In this document: positions 23,277-36,625 of the stretch, piece by piece
Numbering within the stretch: position 1 is the first letter of the stretch
Layout: the number at the start of each line of letters is the position of its first letter
Source: Liolophura sinensis
Lineage: Eukaryota; Mollusca; Polyplacophora; Chitonida; Chitonidae
Reading direction: 5' to 3'
Assembly (NCBI RefSeq): GCF_032854445.1
Contig: NC_088302.1
Span: 23,573,788 to 23,637,787, forward strand
DNA: 64,000 nt
Notes under the pieces: generated by a model
Seen by the model: only the letters and a program-made list of their open reading frames with translations
What the model was told of the DNA's origin: nothing
The model's database searches: none
Program-made: the position numbers and the translations under genes

Positions 23277-23663
23277 TCAGAATTCCACTTCTTTCTGAAA
23301 ATTATCCTGAAATCTTTGTCCATTAGTCTTATGAATTAAATCATATTTACAAGCCAAACTGACTGTGGTCTTAACGTCCTTGACCTTCTGTTTACCTAAA
23401 TAAATTTTGATCTCATTAGGAACATTGTTCTTAAATTCCTCTAAGAGAACAACCTCCCTTAAATCCTCAAAAGAATGATCTAACTTCAGAGTGCTGTACC
23501 AGGTATCAAACAATGTTTCTTTACCCCAGGCAAACTGCACATAAGTTTCACCAGACTGTTTCTTTAACTGTCTGAACTTCTGTCTATATGCCTCCGGCAC
23601 AAGCTCATAAGCAAACACCACTGCCTTAACTGTTTTGTAATCTGAAGACTGATCTACCGACAA
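23277..23663 (-). pseudogene. Gag SCAN-like capsid fragment
   Basis: About 128 residues. The segments YELVPEAYRQKFR, TYVQFAWGKETLFDTW and VVLLEEFKNNVPNEIKIYL match the helical SCAN-like capsid region seen in gag of animal Ty3/gypsy elements and vertebrate zinc-finger proteins. The role is particle assembly by capsid dimerisation. The frame ends at a stop at 23277 and the following zinc-knuckle segment lies in another frame, so a frameshift separates them. Confidence 0.75.
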
Positions 23664-24144
23664 AGCAGCTTACACCTCCGCACCTTTACCTTCAAATGTA
23701 CTCTGCAGTAACATTGTCTAATACCTTTCAGGGCAATCCAAGCTAACAGCCACTTTCTCGAAGGACAGAAAAACCTATCTACATCCCTTTGGGCACTAAC
23801 CGAATGTTTCAACCCAAATCAAATCCTAGGTGACTACGACATGGCTTCACTATGATTACTTTTACGCTCCCGTTCCTCTCTAGTTTGCACTCCTTTTCTA
23901 ACTTCAACTTCTCTAACTCTCTTTCGTTTCCTCTTTCCCTTTTCTTCTCTTTCTTCTCTTACTCTTTTTCCATTTGTAATTTAAACATTTCCATCTCTAA
24001 ATGAAGCTTAACCAACTCAATATCACCACTTTGGCCCGTAATAGAAAAAGTATTAGCTAAGAACAAGTGTTTGCTAATAGTATCCACCATTTCACTTTTT
24101 CTAAGACTCTGGCTTGAGTCTAATTCGAACATGTCAGATCTTTT

Positions 24145-24234
24145 TCATAAATTTGTCTTTCTTAACTCAGACAGCTTAACAACTGACAGATTCTTACTAT
24201 CAAGAAATGAATCTATATTAAACTCCTCAGCCAT
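24145..24234 (-). pseudogene. Gag N-terminal remnant
   Basis: ATG at 24234 opens a 29-residue peptide starting MAEEFNIDSFLDSKNLSVV and ending at a TGA. Position just inside the 5' LTR and composition fit the start of a gypsy gag. The frame is broken early. Downstream, around 23870-23990, the minus strand encodes a Glu/Lys/Arg-rich coiled-coil-like stretch, also out of continuous frame. Confidence 0.6.
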
Positions 24235-24464
24235 AATGGCAAAATATAGTGTACAAAAAAAACTCTATAAATAGTTGCACAAAATGTGAATCTCTGATCC
24301 AAAACAGGAACCAAAACACCTCTGAACAAGCTGACAATTAGCGTGCTACATGTGCTATGTAGTATCTTGCAGCGTCCAAATCCGGATGGAATATTCCGAC
24401 TTCCAAAGGGGAGTCAGCCCACGTAAATATAGAATCCACAGTTATGAATTCCTCAATCTAGGAA

Positions 24465-25195
24465 TGACAGTCCGATGAGTGGTTTATTCCCCAACTGCCT
24501 GTGAATGTGTAACTTTTCAATGCGGACGGGTTGACAGTAGCGTCTGTGATGCTGAGTTGTCGATGTATGTTTCCTCGGAAATATACGTAAAGTCACTTTC
24601 AGGGTAAACTTCGGGTGAAATGTACCTAATGGTAATAAGAGAGAATGAGCGATACAAGTTTCAAATTAACGTTCTCCAAAAAAAAAAGCAAGTGGCCAAG
24701 TATAATCTCAGAATGTCCTCTATACAGAAAATGGAGTATAAATGACGAATGTCGTGAAAGCCAGTATCTCCAAACCCAGAAAAATTATTCACAGTGAATG
24801 ACAGTAAATATGACTGCTTTCAAATGGACTTGAGTAAATAATTGCTCACAAATGGGCCTGAATGAATGACTGCTCACAAGTGGACTTGAATGAAGGACTG
24901 TGAGCTTCACAACTCCGTCGCATATTTATAGACTAACGCAAAAGAAAATTCTGGATGGTTTGATCGTAACATGTTTATAACACCGATACATATTTCCAGA
25001 ATGTATAGCCTATGTACATTGACCCTAAACTCCTAAACTCCGAAGCCTCGAGAACATTGAACTGGATTACACTGCATCTTATAATGTAAACAAATGGGAA
25101 AATGTGGGTCAGACAATGAATAAAAGAAATAAAAAGAAAGAAACTAGAAGAAATGAAAAAATATAATACAATGTTTAAAGACGGGGCTCGTAACA
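24465..25195 (-). repeat. 5' LTR of the retrotransposon
   Basis: About 731 bp. On the minus strand it starts TGTTACGAGCCCCGTC and ends in GTCA, the usual TG..CA borders. It shares long stretches with 21055-21615, for example aatggacttgagtaaat, gcgatacaagttt and atacagaaaatgga. Confidence 0.85.
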
Positions 25196-27330
25196 ACAGT
25201 CATGCAAAATAAGACGAAGTAGTAACTACATGTATATACCATATCATAAGGCTCTTCAACAGTTTTCAGAAATACACATTTTGAGTGACTTATGCCTGCA
25301 ACAGAAGCACACGTGGCATTTAAATCCGAACGTGGAATCAGATGTGCAAAAGGCTATAAATAACGATGCTAAAAGCATTTTACTTGTCAAACCATTGTTG
25401 TCAAATAATACATTTAGTGCGTTACCTGTTGGTCCAGAAAACGTCATCGCGTAGGCAAGGATGAACTAAAGACTACACGGCTTGGGACAGAATTACTGTT
25501 AGATTGGAGAGTTCCCCATTATAAATAACTGTGGTTTGTAAGACAACTTGCCGAACTATTCTGTACTTCATGCAGCAAAAAGAAGAAAAAATAGCAGTTA
25601 ATCGAGAATTGCCACTTAACTTAAGTTAACCCTTTTCAACATGTTGTTGGGGTATCACAGTTTGTACTTCATGATTTGGAAACCAAAATTCTGTCATCGA
25701 TCTACTTAAATGTAGGTGTATATATATGTATGTGTGTGTACGGCCAGTAAGCATGCTCTATCATTAATAGACATTCTAATGCGTCAACATTAAGACAATG
25801 TTTCTTCTCAAGACAGTCTTCGCCGAGTGGTAGGTTATCACACTTTTCATTCTCCGTCAGACCGTTTCACGACACCGGTGTCAGTTTTAAATAGGCGTAA
25901 TGGAATTGGATGTCAAGTGTAGTAGACTGAAGTAGAGGAGAGAGAGAGGGGTAAGCGTGCGTTACCCAGCAAGATACTGTCAATAACTTCTTAGTCCGTA
26001 TCATCACCCGCAAATTTAATGCCGCCCAATGCCGGCTCCAGCAGAGCGCACTCGCCCTTCAAGATGCCTCCATAAAAATCCATAAACAACCAAAGACAGC
26101 GACGGAATGACAAATAGGCTGTGGTTTTAGTGAGATTAATATTGTCGTGATAGAGAGCTTCGGCTGAGCGTAAGTGATGCGGATGCCCAAGTGCCATGTC
26201 TCACCACGACTCGAATACACAGACACACATCTCTGACACGACAGACCGGGAAATGTTTCCCTGGCCCCTGCAATGCTCAGTGTCAAGCCTCTGCCATGTA
26301 ACACCTATTCTTAGTTGACATAACGGCCTGGTCACACCCGATGCTGAAGAAGAGATTAGTTCTCTGATGCTTATCTCTGAAGGAACAAAGGGGAAACCAA
26401 TAGCTATGTCACGAATCACAATTCCCATAAAGGAAAGCAGAAAGGGCAGTGATGAGACAGATTCCGATATTTTAAATAAGGAATCCTGCAAATAGCGTTC
26501 CTAGCACACGAAAGCTGAAAATAGGGAATTACTCCGTTTGAAAAACCAAATCTTTAGACATTAAGTATTTTTTTTAAAAAACTGGCCTATAGGCCTATGT
26601 ATATGGGTGGTTGAATATATAGATAGTACACTTGGCTGGCAGAACGTGGGAGATATAAGTGTGAAGTATTTATTTATTTATTTATTTAAAGACTTCCAAG
26701 TTTATGGTTTGAAGAAACCGTGGGGCCCGGAGAAGGCCACCCGACTTTTGCCATGTAGATACGATGTCAAAACGATTCAGGGCACTTATTTACTCGCAAG
26801 AAGATCTGATGTGTGAACAACACGCAATCTGTGCAGATCTTTGGGATTCAGTTATTATCTTCCCCTCTGCTGTAGTACACGACGCTTTAAGGAGACGCCC
26901 CGGGGGTGGTGTAACACTAGGGTAAACGCCAGCTTGGGTGTGCTTTAGGCGAAGCATGTTAGGTTTCAGGGGAAAAAATCCACAATCGGTTTCTTTCACC
27001 ACGTTATTGCCTTTATTTCTGAGGGGGTGCTCTGGTAATCGGTTCATTGTGGAGCAACATGGCTGATTTACACCGGTTGTAAAAATACGAGCAAAGTTTT
27101 TATTCTGATAGAAAAGAAAAAAAAAGAAAAGAGAAGATGTGGTGCACAGATTACATTTGGATTGATCAGTGAAAACAATGCTCGCCATTAACGTTAAATC
27201 TTTTTTAGTTTTATATTAAAATTAAAAATGTTAAATGAACATTTCAGAACAGAGGGAATTTTGGGAATCTGATGGTTTCAGTCGTATGATTATGAAGACA
27301 AGTAGGTATGATAATGTTTACATGTATTTT
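25196..27330. other. Gene-free stretch
   Basis: Open frames up to 132 codons (minus, 26790-27188) lack domains or good splice partners. Around 26668-26745 TTTA repeats followed by gaagaaaccgtggggccc may be a worn SINE body. No exon is supportable. Confidence 0.4.
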
Positions 27331-27334
27331 GATG

Positions 27335-27390
27335 ACGTATGGTAAGATGACGTATGATAAGATGACGTATGGTAAGATGACGTATGGTTG
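27335..27390. repeat. 17-bp tandem repeat, about four copies
   Basis: Units of the type gacgtatggtaagat, with (g/a) variation, repeated head to tail. Confidence 0.85.
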
Positions 27391-27500
27391 GAAATACAGG
27401 AGTTTGAGTGTATAGAGCATTCTGTTACGTAACATGGACCGGTGTTTCTTATTGGTGGGTGAAAAAAATTGACACAAGAGAAACTCTTGTCAGTGAAAAT

Positions 27501-27585
27501 AAAACCCTAATTGAGGTAAAATGACAAGAGGTCGTATTTCACCGTTTACATGTGATCATTTGCCAACAACCACACTACCGTTACC
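27501..27585 (+). repeat. Unnamed dispersed repeat R1, copy 1
   Basis: Shares an ordered set of words with four other loci: aaaaccctaa, ggtaaaatgacaagaggt, cgtatttcaccgtttaca and tgtgatcatttgcca. No protein coding and no tRNA head is visible. Confidence 0.7.
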
Positions 27586-27699
27586 TTTCTGGATGAAATT
27601 ACTTTCACCATTGTGGTCTTTTGTATCAGTGCCATTAAAGACGTACACTCCTGCATAAATCAGGATTCTGCGGGTAAACTAAGCATCCTTGAGGCCTGG

Positions 27700-27925
27700 C
27701 CCCTTTGCACTGTTTTAATGTAATTGCATTCTAAACGTGATGACAACACAATACTTTCAGTAATTCTAGGCCAGTGATGTCTAATAAATTACAGCTAGCA
27801 TTACTGCATTACGTACATATACATAAACAGTTCAGTAAACAATAAGACCTTCACAGAGGTAAACTGATAAGTGGCCGCATTTCATACGACCATTTGCCAG
27901 CTGTTACAATGGAGTCACTGCTTTA
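27700..27925 (+). repeat. Unnamed dispersed repeat R1, copy 2 with longer 5' part
   Basis: Contains ttctaggccagtgatgtc and taataaattacagctagc, also seen in order at 42693, followed by the core gaggtaaactgataagtg, gccgcatttcat and gaccatttgccagctgtt. It shows that the family is longer than the core. Confidence 0.65.
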
Positions 27926-29546
27926 GCTTTGCTCACTAATCTGTGGTGTTTTTATATTGGTCAAGCGGTCATCTGACAGAAGATACGAATCATCCAGTCA
28001 GGCAGTAACCGTTCTATTGTCAAAAAAGGCTGTATCAGAAAATTCTTAATTTTATACCCTAAACAATCTTTACTGGCATTACTGAAGCAGAACTGCTTGG
28101 ATTTATTTTATGCTAAAACGTACGGACATTAAAGGTGAATCATGTAATTCGCTAAACAACAGTGTTTGAAAGAAAACGGCCGCATTGAACAGGAAACGCA
28201 AATATGTTTTCATGCAGAAAAAAGAATCCATGCTTTTTATGCGTTTTTGACGAAAACCGTTCAAGTGCTTGGAACACAATTTGTACAGTGTATTATTTCC
28301 AGATTAAGCTCCCTCATAAAGTACATATGGCCGAACCTGTTACGGTTAATTAACCAAAACTGCCCACGATGTTGCTGCCATCGCTCGCTGTATTTTTTAA
28401 GTTGGGGGGGGGGGGGGGTCCCCACGCACATCTCAACCTTCTCACAATTTAGTTCGTAATTCTTCCTAGAGAGCTCTGTTGTTGCAAGGGGAATCATGAA
28501 GATGATAGCACGTCAGTGGAATATAAGGTGTCACGCAAAAAGAGCGTAGAGTTAAGCTCAGGTGCTGTGACACCAAATTACTTATAAAATTCATGGCTTT
28601 ATTTATTCCCCAGAGAAGCGTTCAATCAGATTAATATGCGACGTCGTTTCTTACTCGATATAATTTCACAGAAATGGGTTTATTGTGCTTGACATTCGTG
28701 ACCAAGAAACAACCTTTAGTATGATCACGTGATAAGGTTACACGACATCACTGCAATTCCACGCCTCAATTCCAGCTTATCCTGGACCGGAAGTTGAATC
28801 TGATGGACTTCGTGCAGCGGTCTATAATCATTCTTCTCTTCGCATCTTACCGTCCGATGTCCGACCCAAACCACCAACTAACATGCATTTTACTTCCTAC
28901 GCGAAATGAAATTTTATGACGAACATAATACTAATCTTCCTGGTTGAATATGTCAAGAGGCAATATAGTAAATGCCCTGATTAGAGAAGCTCTTTGATAG
29001 ACAGGTATTCTCCCTGGGCAGTGAAAATTAAGAGTCTGGATTAACTAGAATAATACGAATAAGCAATGCTATGCTGCGGTAAATAATTTACAGTACATCA
29101 CTTTCCACTAACGCCACACATAAAACATGAATGGGGGAAAAAAGATGCAAAAAATTTGTCGGTAGAGATAAAAAGTCACAATGCCAATAAAAAAATATCC
29201 TACACAATATAGAAATCATCATTTTAATTTTTGTGAGGCTGCATTTCGCGCTGCCGAAAATCACCATCCCAGCAAATAACATAACCCCTTTCATCACAGA
29301 CTAACTGCATCGAGAGGCAACACTATTATGGACTCGACCATAGTGTGTCAATGTTTCCATGTGTGGCCCTATATTACATAAAAACGCTTGTAGTTATGTA
29401 CAGGTTTGCGAGAGAAGGCGAGCATCAGAGGAACTTCCACGTCATAATTTATGAACAGAAATAAAATGACGGTTGGCAAAGGTAAACTTTACTTCCAGCA
29501 ATATTTCGGTGATATCACAACTGTGTTTCCTTGAAATAAGCCGGCG
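27926..29546. other. Gene-free stretch
   Basis: A G-run lies near 28405. No splice-bounded open frame or repeat match was noticed. Confidence 0.4.
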
Positions 29547-29667
29547 TTATTTATTTATTTATATGATTGGTGTTTACACCATACCCAAGAATATTTCACT
29601 TATACGACGGCGACCAGCATTATGGTGTGAGGAAAACGGGCAGAGCCCGGAGGAAACCCACGATCAT
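29547..29667 (-). mobile_element. SINE family 1, 5'-truncated copy
   Basis: TTTA repeats, gattggtgtttacaccat, cacttatacgacggcgac and gcattatggtgtgagg in order; it stops within the body after acccacgatcatt. Confidence 0.85.
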
Positions 29668-30009
29668 TGACAGTGCTGCCTCACTGGAACGTTATGCCGA
29701 AAACATCTTACACTACAACTGTACCATACAGTCACGGTATACACTGACACCAGCACGAATAGTGCTTGACTTATCACCTTTAACCCGAGCCCTAGGATGA
29801 TTAATCCAACAGCAGAATCTTGGTTTATACAGTAATACAATATAAAGGAAGTCTTAGACAAATCTAAATGCGGCTTGATCCGAAACTTCCGCTTGCATGG
29901 CATTCAAACTCTCGCTCAAATATTTGACCAGACCTTGAGAAGTTTATGTTTTAAAAGACTAAAGTATAAAAGTATAAAAGACGAAAACATGGAGTTTAAC
30001 ACCAGAGCA

Positions 30010-30101
30010 GCGGCTGACGACATTGTGGTAATTGGCACATGGTCACATGCGACATGTGAAATGTGGCCCCTAGTTAATTTACGTCAGGGTTTTAATCTAC
30101 C
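30010..30101 (-). repeat. Unnamed dispersed repeat R1, copy 3
   Basis: The reverse complement gives aaaaccctgacgtaaatt, ggggccacatttcacatg and catgtgaccatgtgccaa, the R1 core in order. Confidence 0.7.
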
Positions 30102-32844
30102 AGTTCATTTAAAACAATTAAGAATTGGGACACAGAGGATTTAACGCACAGAATAGTCACTCATCTGAATAGTCACCGTTTCTTCCAAACTGTCTCCAAG
30201 ATAAATGCATGGTATATTACAAATTCATAAGGCCCTTGCGGATAAAGAGTTCGAAATTCCTCTTATATACATCGTCTGTAAATGAACATTGATGCAGACA
30301 CGTCTTCTACGTTGCTGTTATTGGAAACATCGAATTTCAAAGCAACATCTGTTTCATCAGCAATGTAGGCCTGTGTCTAATTAAACTAATTCTGAATCGT
30401 AGTCTTCAATCAAGATATTTCGCTTACGACTTTGAGTGTCCTTTCATTCAAGCTTGGTTTCGGTGCCTAGAGGCGGTCTTCATGCTACAGTGAAGCTTTG
30501 TCTGAAAAATGACAAAAAAAAGTACGAAGGAGAAAATAAATTGTTAACTGGTATTACTGCGTTAAAAGGATGCATGAAAAGGAACTATAAAACGAATAGT
30601 ATGTTTTTAAGGAAAATGAGGAAAGACATGCCAAAAATGAGAAAAAGAAATCATATTAGGCCAAATTTCTGAACAACCACTCTATTGCACGCATAAATTC
30701 CGTCAGTGGTCGGAAATATTCGGAAATGACGTCATCGATGAACATAATAGGAATACAAGACTAGCTTAGGGCCCTCGTCTCTACAAAGTTTTGACAGCTA
30801 TCACCGTTGACGTCACCACAGCCGGCTACTTAATTTTCGGACAGACCGCTGGGGCTTTCAAGCCATTTTTACACCCAAGGAATGCTGAGAAGCTTCTTGT
30901 ACTTTCGGATGTTGGGCCACATGCAAACGTCGATATTAAGAAATAAAAGCCAAGCGTTTCCTTTATCCTTTATGTCTTGTTTTTAACCATGGTTTTGTGA
31001 GTAGTGAAAATGCAGGTTTGTCCACTGTAACGGTTCACGATGCAGGGATGTTGCTCGGGTGAAAGCTTCTCTGATTCCCACCATATCAACTAGAAATGAG
31101 ACCTGTCATAAGTTTTGTGCCGTTAAGAAAGACGTTTCATTTGACTTCCCGTCCAAAACCACCTCGCCAAAAGTGGCTTGTATCTAGGTCCTTAGGACGC
31201 CTAACATTTCAAGGAAGGTAGTTTCAGCTGGTCATTCGGTTTAGCTAACGAATTCATCCCTTATGACAGCCGTTACGTAAATCAAATCGGTCTCATCAAA
31301 GAAGATTAGGGATCTGCTTGTCATATTGTAGAAAGGTTACTGTTCTTCGTCCAAGGCTGTTGAGTAGCTTTACCCCCAGGCACCCAAGTATTGTTGCCTT
31401 TCTTCGCTTGGGGGCAGACAAGAGGACCACGGTGTTCTGCAACCCCTCGCAAGTTTCCCTAGTCACTTTCACTACAATAATAATGAGCTACAGCGAGTAA
31501 AATCAAATTTTCTCGTCAAGCCATGCCTGGCTTTTGTCAACAATTGGCCTTATAGCCTATTGAATTATTAATGTTCCGTCTACGCGTCGGGGGTTTAGAA
31601 GATCTGGGGCTAACATACCCCACGTATGCCCAACTCCACTCGTCCCTGACACGCCGTCGTTAAGGAGGGACACCCAGACAGAGGAAGACAGTCACAGATT
31701 TGATGACGACATGAATTTGCAGCCAGGAAGAATTAAGTTCGGCGTGAATTATCTGTTAATTTCCTTCGAGACTCTCACGACTGAGCCGATTTATTTGCCT
31801 CTAAACGTTCGACTGAATACAAACTGACTTGTTTCATAAAAGGAAACCTTTACTGAGCTGTAAAACAGATGGAATCTCCACACTTAACTAACGAAAAGTT
31901 TATTTATTTATTTATCTTCGCAGCACTCCAAGTAATACATTCTAGACGAGTGACGTCTACTGAATAAATTGCAATCCACACTGGTGCATTTACTTTTATC
32001 TGATTCTGTTATATAAATTGCCATTTCTTAAACATATACATGAATAGTCGGAAATGTTATCGAATCTAGGCGCCAAACAGACATTTGTATTACACCAGTC
32101 GTCAACTCAAATGGACCATTTGGAGGTATGCATGTATACACATATCGCCATGTAAGAGAACCAGTTTTAATGTCAGCTTAATCTTAACGAATAATGTATG
32201 ACTGGAAGAAAACTACCAAACATTGTCCAGAACTCGACAAATCACAGAAGAGGCACGAATAACATATAATTCCAAAGATTTGCTTTACCGAATTCTTACC
32301 TAAGATCTGGTTGATCATTTTGTTCATTGTGGCTGGCTGGTAGTTTTTTCTTGGCTCAATCTATCCACCTATTGAAATCGTTCTACCATTAAGCCATTCA
32401 GCCGTTAAGTCATCCATCTATTCACTTGTCTATCCACCATCCATCAATTCATTAATTCATCTTCATACCTCTTCAATACATATTACAATGATTCGCTATA
32501 ATAAACACAAAGCCATCAATGTCTGATTGAAATCTATAAAGAAGGCTTATTTAAGATGGACAAGGCGTGCCTAGCGATATCAACTTGACAAATACCACAT
32601 TCCGCCAAGGGACGTAATCTGAGTGATACTCTCAGGCTGCGAGTGATACTCCCAGCGCCGCAGCCTGTCTTTCACATCAGCTGTCATTACTGTCCCTTTT
32701 TTCCTATCCTCTCTAGTCTCTGGCCAGCCGTTATAGTGCAAATGATATTATGGATGCCAATAAAAGGAAACATTTGAAAGTCCCTATAAGGGTGTAGTTA
32801 AGGATTAAGGGATTGATCTCGTATTCATATTCTAAAGGAGACCT
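30102..32844. other. Gene-free stretch
   Basis: No exon is supportable. Near 31935-31970 the words ctagacgagtgacgtcta and gaataaattgcaatcc match the 5' part of repeat R1. From 32380 to 32465 there is a degenerate (ATCC)n tract. Confidence 0.4.
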
Positions 32845-33115
32845 GGGATCGAAGCCGGATCGGGTCATACCAAAAACTTTAAACATGTTACTTGTTGCTG
32901 CCTGGTTTGGCGCTCAGCACCGAGAGGTTAAAGCAAAGAAACAGGACTGGTTAACCCGGTGTCAGTAAAATGTGACTGCGTTTGGTGTTCGTTATGTTGT
33001 CTTCGGCATGTATGATTCTGCTGTGGTGGCGGCACTTTGGCGGCCCTGCTACAAGAAGACACAGGTGCATGTACACTCACCAAAGGACTACTCATCCTCA
33101 CCTGATTGAAACACT
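32845..33115 (+). mobile_element. SINE family 2 copy
   Basis: A box B-like gggatcgaagccggatcg, then ggactggttaacccggtg, tcagtaaaatgtgactgc and ctgctacaagaagacaca. These match the copies at 15660 and 57713 in order. The 3' tail is missing. Confidence 0.7.
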
Positions 33116-33510
33116 GCTAGGCACAAGCTTAGCTGGATTTAAAGGACACCACAGATTCTCCAGACGGTACATCTTATATATATGGACATATATTTGTACA
33201 CAGATCAAAACGGTTTCCTCTCTCGCAGATTTTACGCCAAGAGGGATAGTTTCAATTCTGAAATTGTAAATTATCCTTACTTTTGACAGCAATATACCGA
33301 AGGGTCCTGCATATGGCGTGTACATATGTCGCCTTGTAGCATTTGATCCTGCGTGTTGTGTGACGATTTCAATCGACGTCACAAGTTATTACTGTAAAAA
33401 ACTAATGTGTCAAGCCTATTCCATGAAACGCCTTCACTCCATGTTTCTTAAGTTTTACAGTGAGTATAATCCTAAGTAAATATGAACAGAGCGTTCAGAA
33501 TCTCTTGGGC

Positions 33511-33890
33511 TCTTAGGCCGTGGGTTGGGGCAGTATATTCATCGTGTTCAATTAGATCGCTATGTTGGATATATGAACAGTTGCAATCAAAGCGCAACTG
33601 AGATACATATTTTGTTATCGACAACTGATTCTAGCATGGTACACGATTTGAATACTGGTCTCACTCTGTCGCCTTGAGCATACCTTGCGTCTTTCCAACA
33701 TCATGAAAACTGTTGACTGCTTCTCTTTGCATGATTTCAGTCCTATTTTCGTACTTTATATACTTCATTAGTTCTTTGGGGGTTGGTGTTAAACGCCGTT
33801 TTGGGAATTGGCCTTGCGATTATTGACCTGGAACATCCTTGTTGGTTGACTGCTGATATACGAATGTCTGTTTCGACGCACAGATACATA
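33511..33890 (+). repeat. Long-range inverted duplication, left arm
   Basis: About 380 bp whose reverse complement recurs at 54955-55340. Shared words in order include gttggggcagtatattca, gttgcaatcaaagcgcaa, ggtacacgatttgaatac, cttgcgtctttccaacat and ggccttgcgattattgac. Identity looks like about 80% by eye. Neither arm encodes a recognisable protein, and the long open frame of the right arm is not kept here, so this is best read as two copies of an unnamed repeat in opposite orientation. Confidence 0.85.
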
Positions 33891-36300
33891 CATGGCTGCA
33901 TATTCTATATTTTGCATGAGTTTTCCTGTACCCGTAAAGTTGAAGCGCTGCGCTCTTTGACTCAGCTGCGGCTTTAAGTCTGGAAATTTGTCATGGAGAT
34001 ACTTGGTGTGTTGCGCTAGTTTCCACTGGTTTCTGACTGGCTTTGTCTACGAAAATAAGTCAAAAACAAACAAGTCAACAATTCTTCAAGTAAAACTGCT
34101 AACCACAAATATACATGAAAACCTTTAAATCCAGACAAATGTGTATGTGTTTTAATGCTCAAGATATGTCATACATGATGAATTTGCTGGCTGTACTAAT
34201 GTTGCCCACTTCTAACTTTCACACGCCATACTTTATCATCGTCAGGTTTCACGTCTTACGCACAGTACGTCAGAGATGCTCCGTGCTCCCTGTTTGATGA
34301 CACGGTTTCCAAGCGCACAACTGTTGATTTTAACCAGAGAAACAATTTAACGACTGTAAGTTGGTTTTGAGGGGAACTGGTACGAACGACACCAGCCCCC
34401 GCATTCTTTGAAAAGGGGAGTGAATGAATAAAAATCACACAGAAAAAGTTGAGCACAGAGGGAAGGGTGAGGGTTGTACTCACTGAATGCAGTTGTGAAC
34501 AAATTGAACGTCCTAGACATCCATCTTTGTGAATTTTGATGTGAAAGATATTTGCGTAAAGCTGCATGGGATGTGCTGTTTCTAATACCAACCAAATTCT
34601 GACCGTTTTGTAATGACTGAATATATCTATAGGTTTGTATATTTATTATTTTGTTTCTTGCCGTGGTCCCATCGTTCAAAAATCTTTGCGGCGAAAAGCT
34701 CCATTGTACTGAAAGCGGACATCACTAATGTAAACAGAGCATTAGACTTGTAAACTACCCTGTACGGGTCCACGAAACTTCCTACGTCCAGTAAATTGCT
34801 TAAGCCGGATTTCTTTGCGTAAGTCCAGGATGGAATGTTTCTCGACAAAACTTAAGTCAAACGCTTACTAAGTACAGTATTATGTTGCTTAAGCAAAACA
34901 CTTTTGGTTTCGTAAAAACCGGGCTCAGGTCTGCGTTGTAGGGGAGACTACTCTGGTTATCATCACGCATACGCCTGGACTGGGCCGATTTACGATTAAC
35001 TTTCTTTTTTTTTTTTCTCTCATATATAAGCAAGAACGACAGATATTAAACCGCGTGTGTAGGGCATGGTCGTTACTAGTGGTGTACACTTCTGTTCTTT
35101 CTGTAGTTACGCCACTGTTTTTGTATAGTAATGCTCGTAAAGCACAGTGTTAGAGCACAAGAACTGCAAGGTAACGTTAGAGAAAGATGTTTCTTACAAC
35201 TGACTCGTTTAGCTGAGAAATACTCCGCAGTGCCTGGCACGTTGGCGTACAGGGAAAAAATTCAAGGGAAACATACAGGTCAATCATTTCTTTTTACGAT
35301 GTTTAAGTGAATAAAGCTTGTGTGATATAAAGGAATTCACACAATGTATGAATTCTTTTTGGCAAGAATGTCCTGGTTGAGCTTCCTGCTGTTTTGCATG
35401 GAGATTCCCTAATGTTCACACAGTGCTCCATCACTCTTTTCTCTAGGCAAGACTGCAGATTGTATTCTTAACAATTCTGTCATCCGTATGAGCACTCATT
35501 GGTAGATTGTGTACAATTTTTTCTGTAATTTTGGGTGTAGGGAGACAAAAGAGGAACCTTTCATGGTGTATTGGCAATTAAATAGTAGGCGAACGAAACC
35601 ATGGTCAGACTGATCAAATGTGTGGTGAAACATGAATTAAGCCTCAGTGCCGATTTTCTCCCAAAAAAGGAAAAAATGAAACTTATTTTCGGAAAGTCAC
35701 AGGTATTTGACTTATTCGATACTAGATTCAAGGTTTAGATGTGAAGTAAAAGTCCGGTGATTCAGGATCGCTCTAATTTTGGGGCAATGTAATCTACACA
35801 AACGTCGATTTACTTCCGAGATAGAACCGAACAATACCGAGAAATTCGAGAACTCATAGAATATTGTCCCTTAACATCTCAACCGTCAGCCAATCAGCTT
35901 TCAGATTTCAGTTTTTCTGAATAAACTTTACACACATGCTTCGACATGCCATCGTGTGGTATTTCTTACAGGACAAGACTTATATGACACCAAATGTTTT
36001 CGAATATATCAATCGCTTATTCTCTGGAAGCAACGAGTCCTCCCAAAACCGCTGCGGTGAACAGGAAGCTGACATGTGTATAAAATAAACGAAATGTTAC
36101 TTCGAATAACAACCTCAAAATGCCTTCCGCTGCATAAGCATCACGTGATTTGATTGGGCGTGTCAGTTCTGCTGGCGCAACGAATGAAAGTCGCTCTGCT
36201 AATTACTTGCATGGTTTTGCCACTGAAATATCCCAAGGATTTAAGTGCACACAGTGGTATGGTGTGCAGATGCCTTGCCTGCCAATAGCTGGCATAACTG
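33891..36300. other. Gene-free stretch
   Basis: Overlapping minus-strand open frames at 34256-34679 have no recognisable domain. Nothing else is supportable. Confidence 0.4.
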
Positions 36301-36625
36301 AACTTTTCAGAATGAAGGAATCAGAAAACAAATTTAGTAAATAAAATCATAACAGGGTTTATACACAGTTGTGTTTGGTATGTATTCGGTGAGAGTGATG
36401 AAAACTGACGTTGGCTTTGTTAATTGTGTTACGGTACTAACATCAGATGGCAGAAAAAATACAAAACATGGCATAATTTAACTTTTCAGCATAAAAGAAA
36501 CAGAAAACAAAATTAGTAAATAATATCATAACAGGGTTTATATACAGTTCGGTGAGGGTGATGACTTTGTTAATTGAATTTCGGTACTAACATCAGCTGG
36601 TCGAAAATACAATTCAGGCACAATA
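36301..36625. repeat. Local tandem duplication, two copies
   Basis: Copy one begins near 36301 and copy two near 36480. Both contain aacttttcag, aaatcataacagggttta (second copy aatatcataacagggttt), cggtgag(a/g)gtgatga and cggtactaacatcag. The second is shorter by about 25-30 bp. Confidence 0.85.

Larger units (their letters stand above)
21055..25195 (-). mobile_element. Decayed Ty3/gypsy LTR retrotransposon, Gmr1-like domain order
   Basis: Two direct repeats of about 0.56 and 0.73 kb flank a roughly 2.85-kb interior. Read on the minus strand, the interior holds gag fragments with a zinc knuckle, a protease motif, an integrase HHCC-like N-terminus, an integrase C-terminal motif and the N-terminal edge of reverse transcriptase, in that order. 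Integrase ahead of reverse transcriptase is known from the Gmr1-like group of Ty3/gypsy elements. The integrase core, almost all of reverse transcriptase and RNase H are missing. Stops and frameshifts break gag. No 5-bp target duplication could be matched, possibly because the left end abuts a long (AT)n run. The element is non-autonomous. Confidence 0.85.

Noticed and set aside
26790-27188. 132-codon minus-strand frame
   Set aside because: No domain or matching splice sites; composition shifts along its length as in non-coding DNA.
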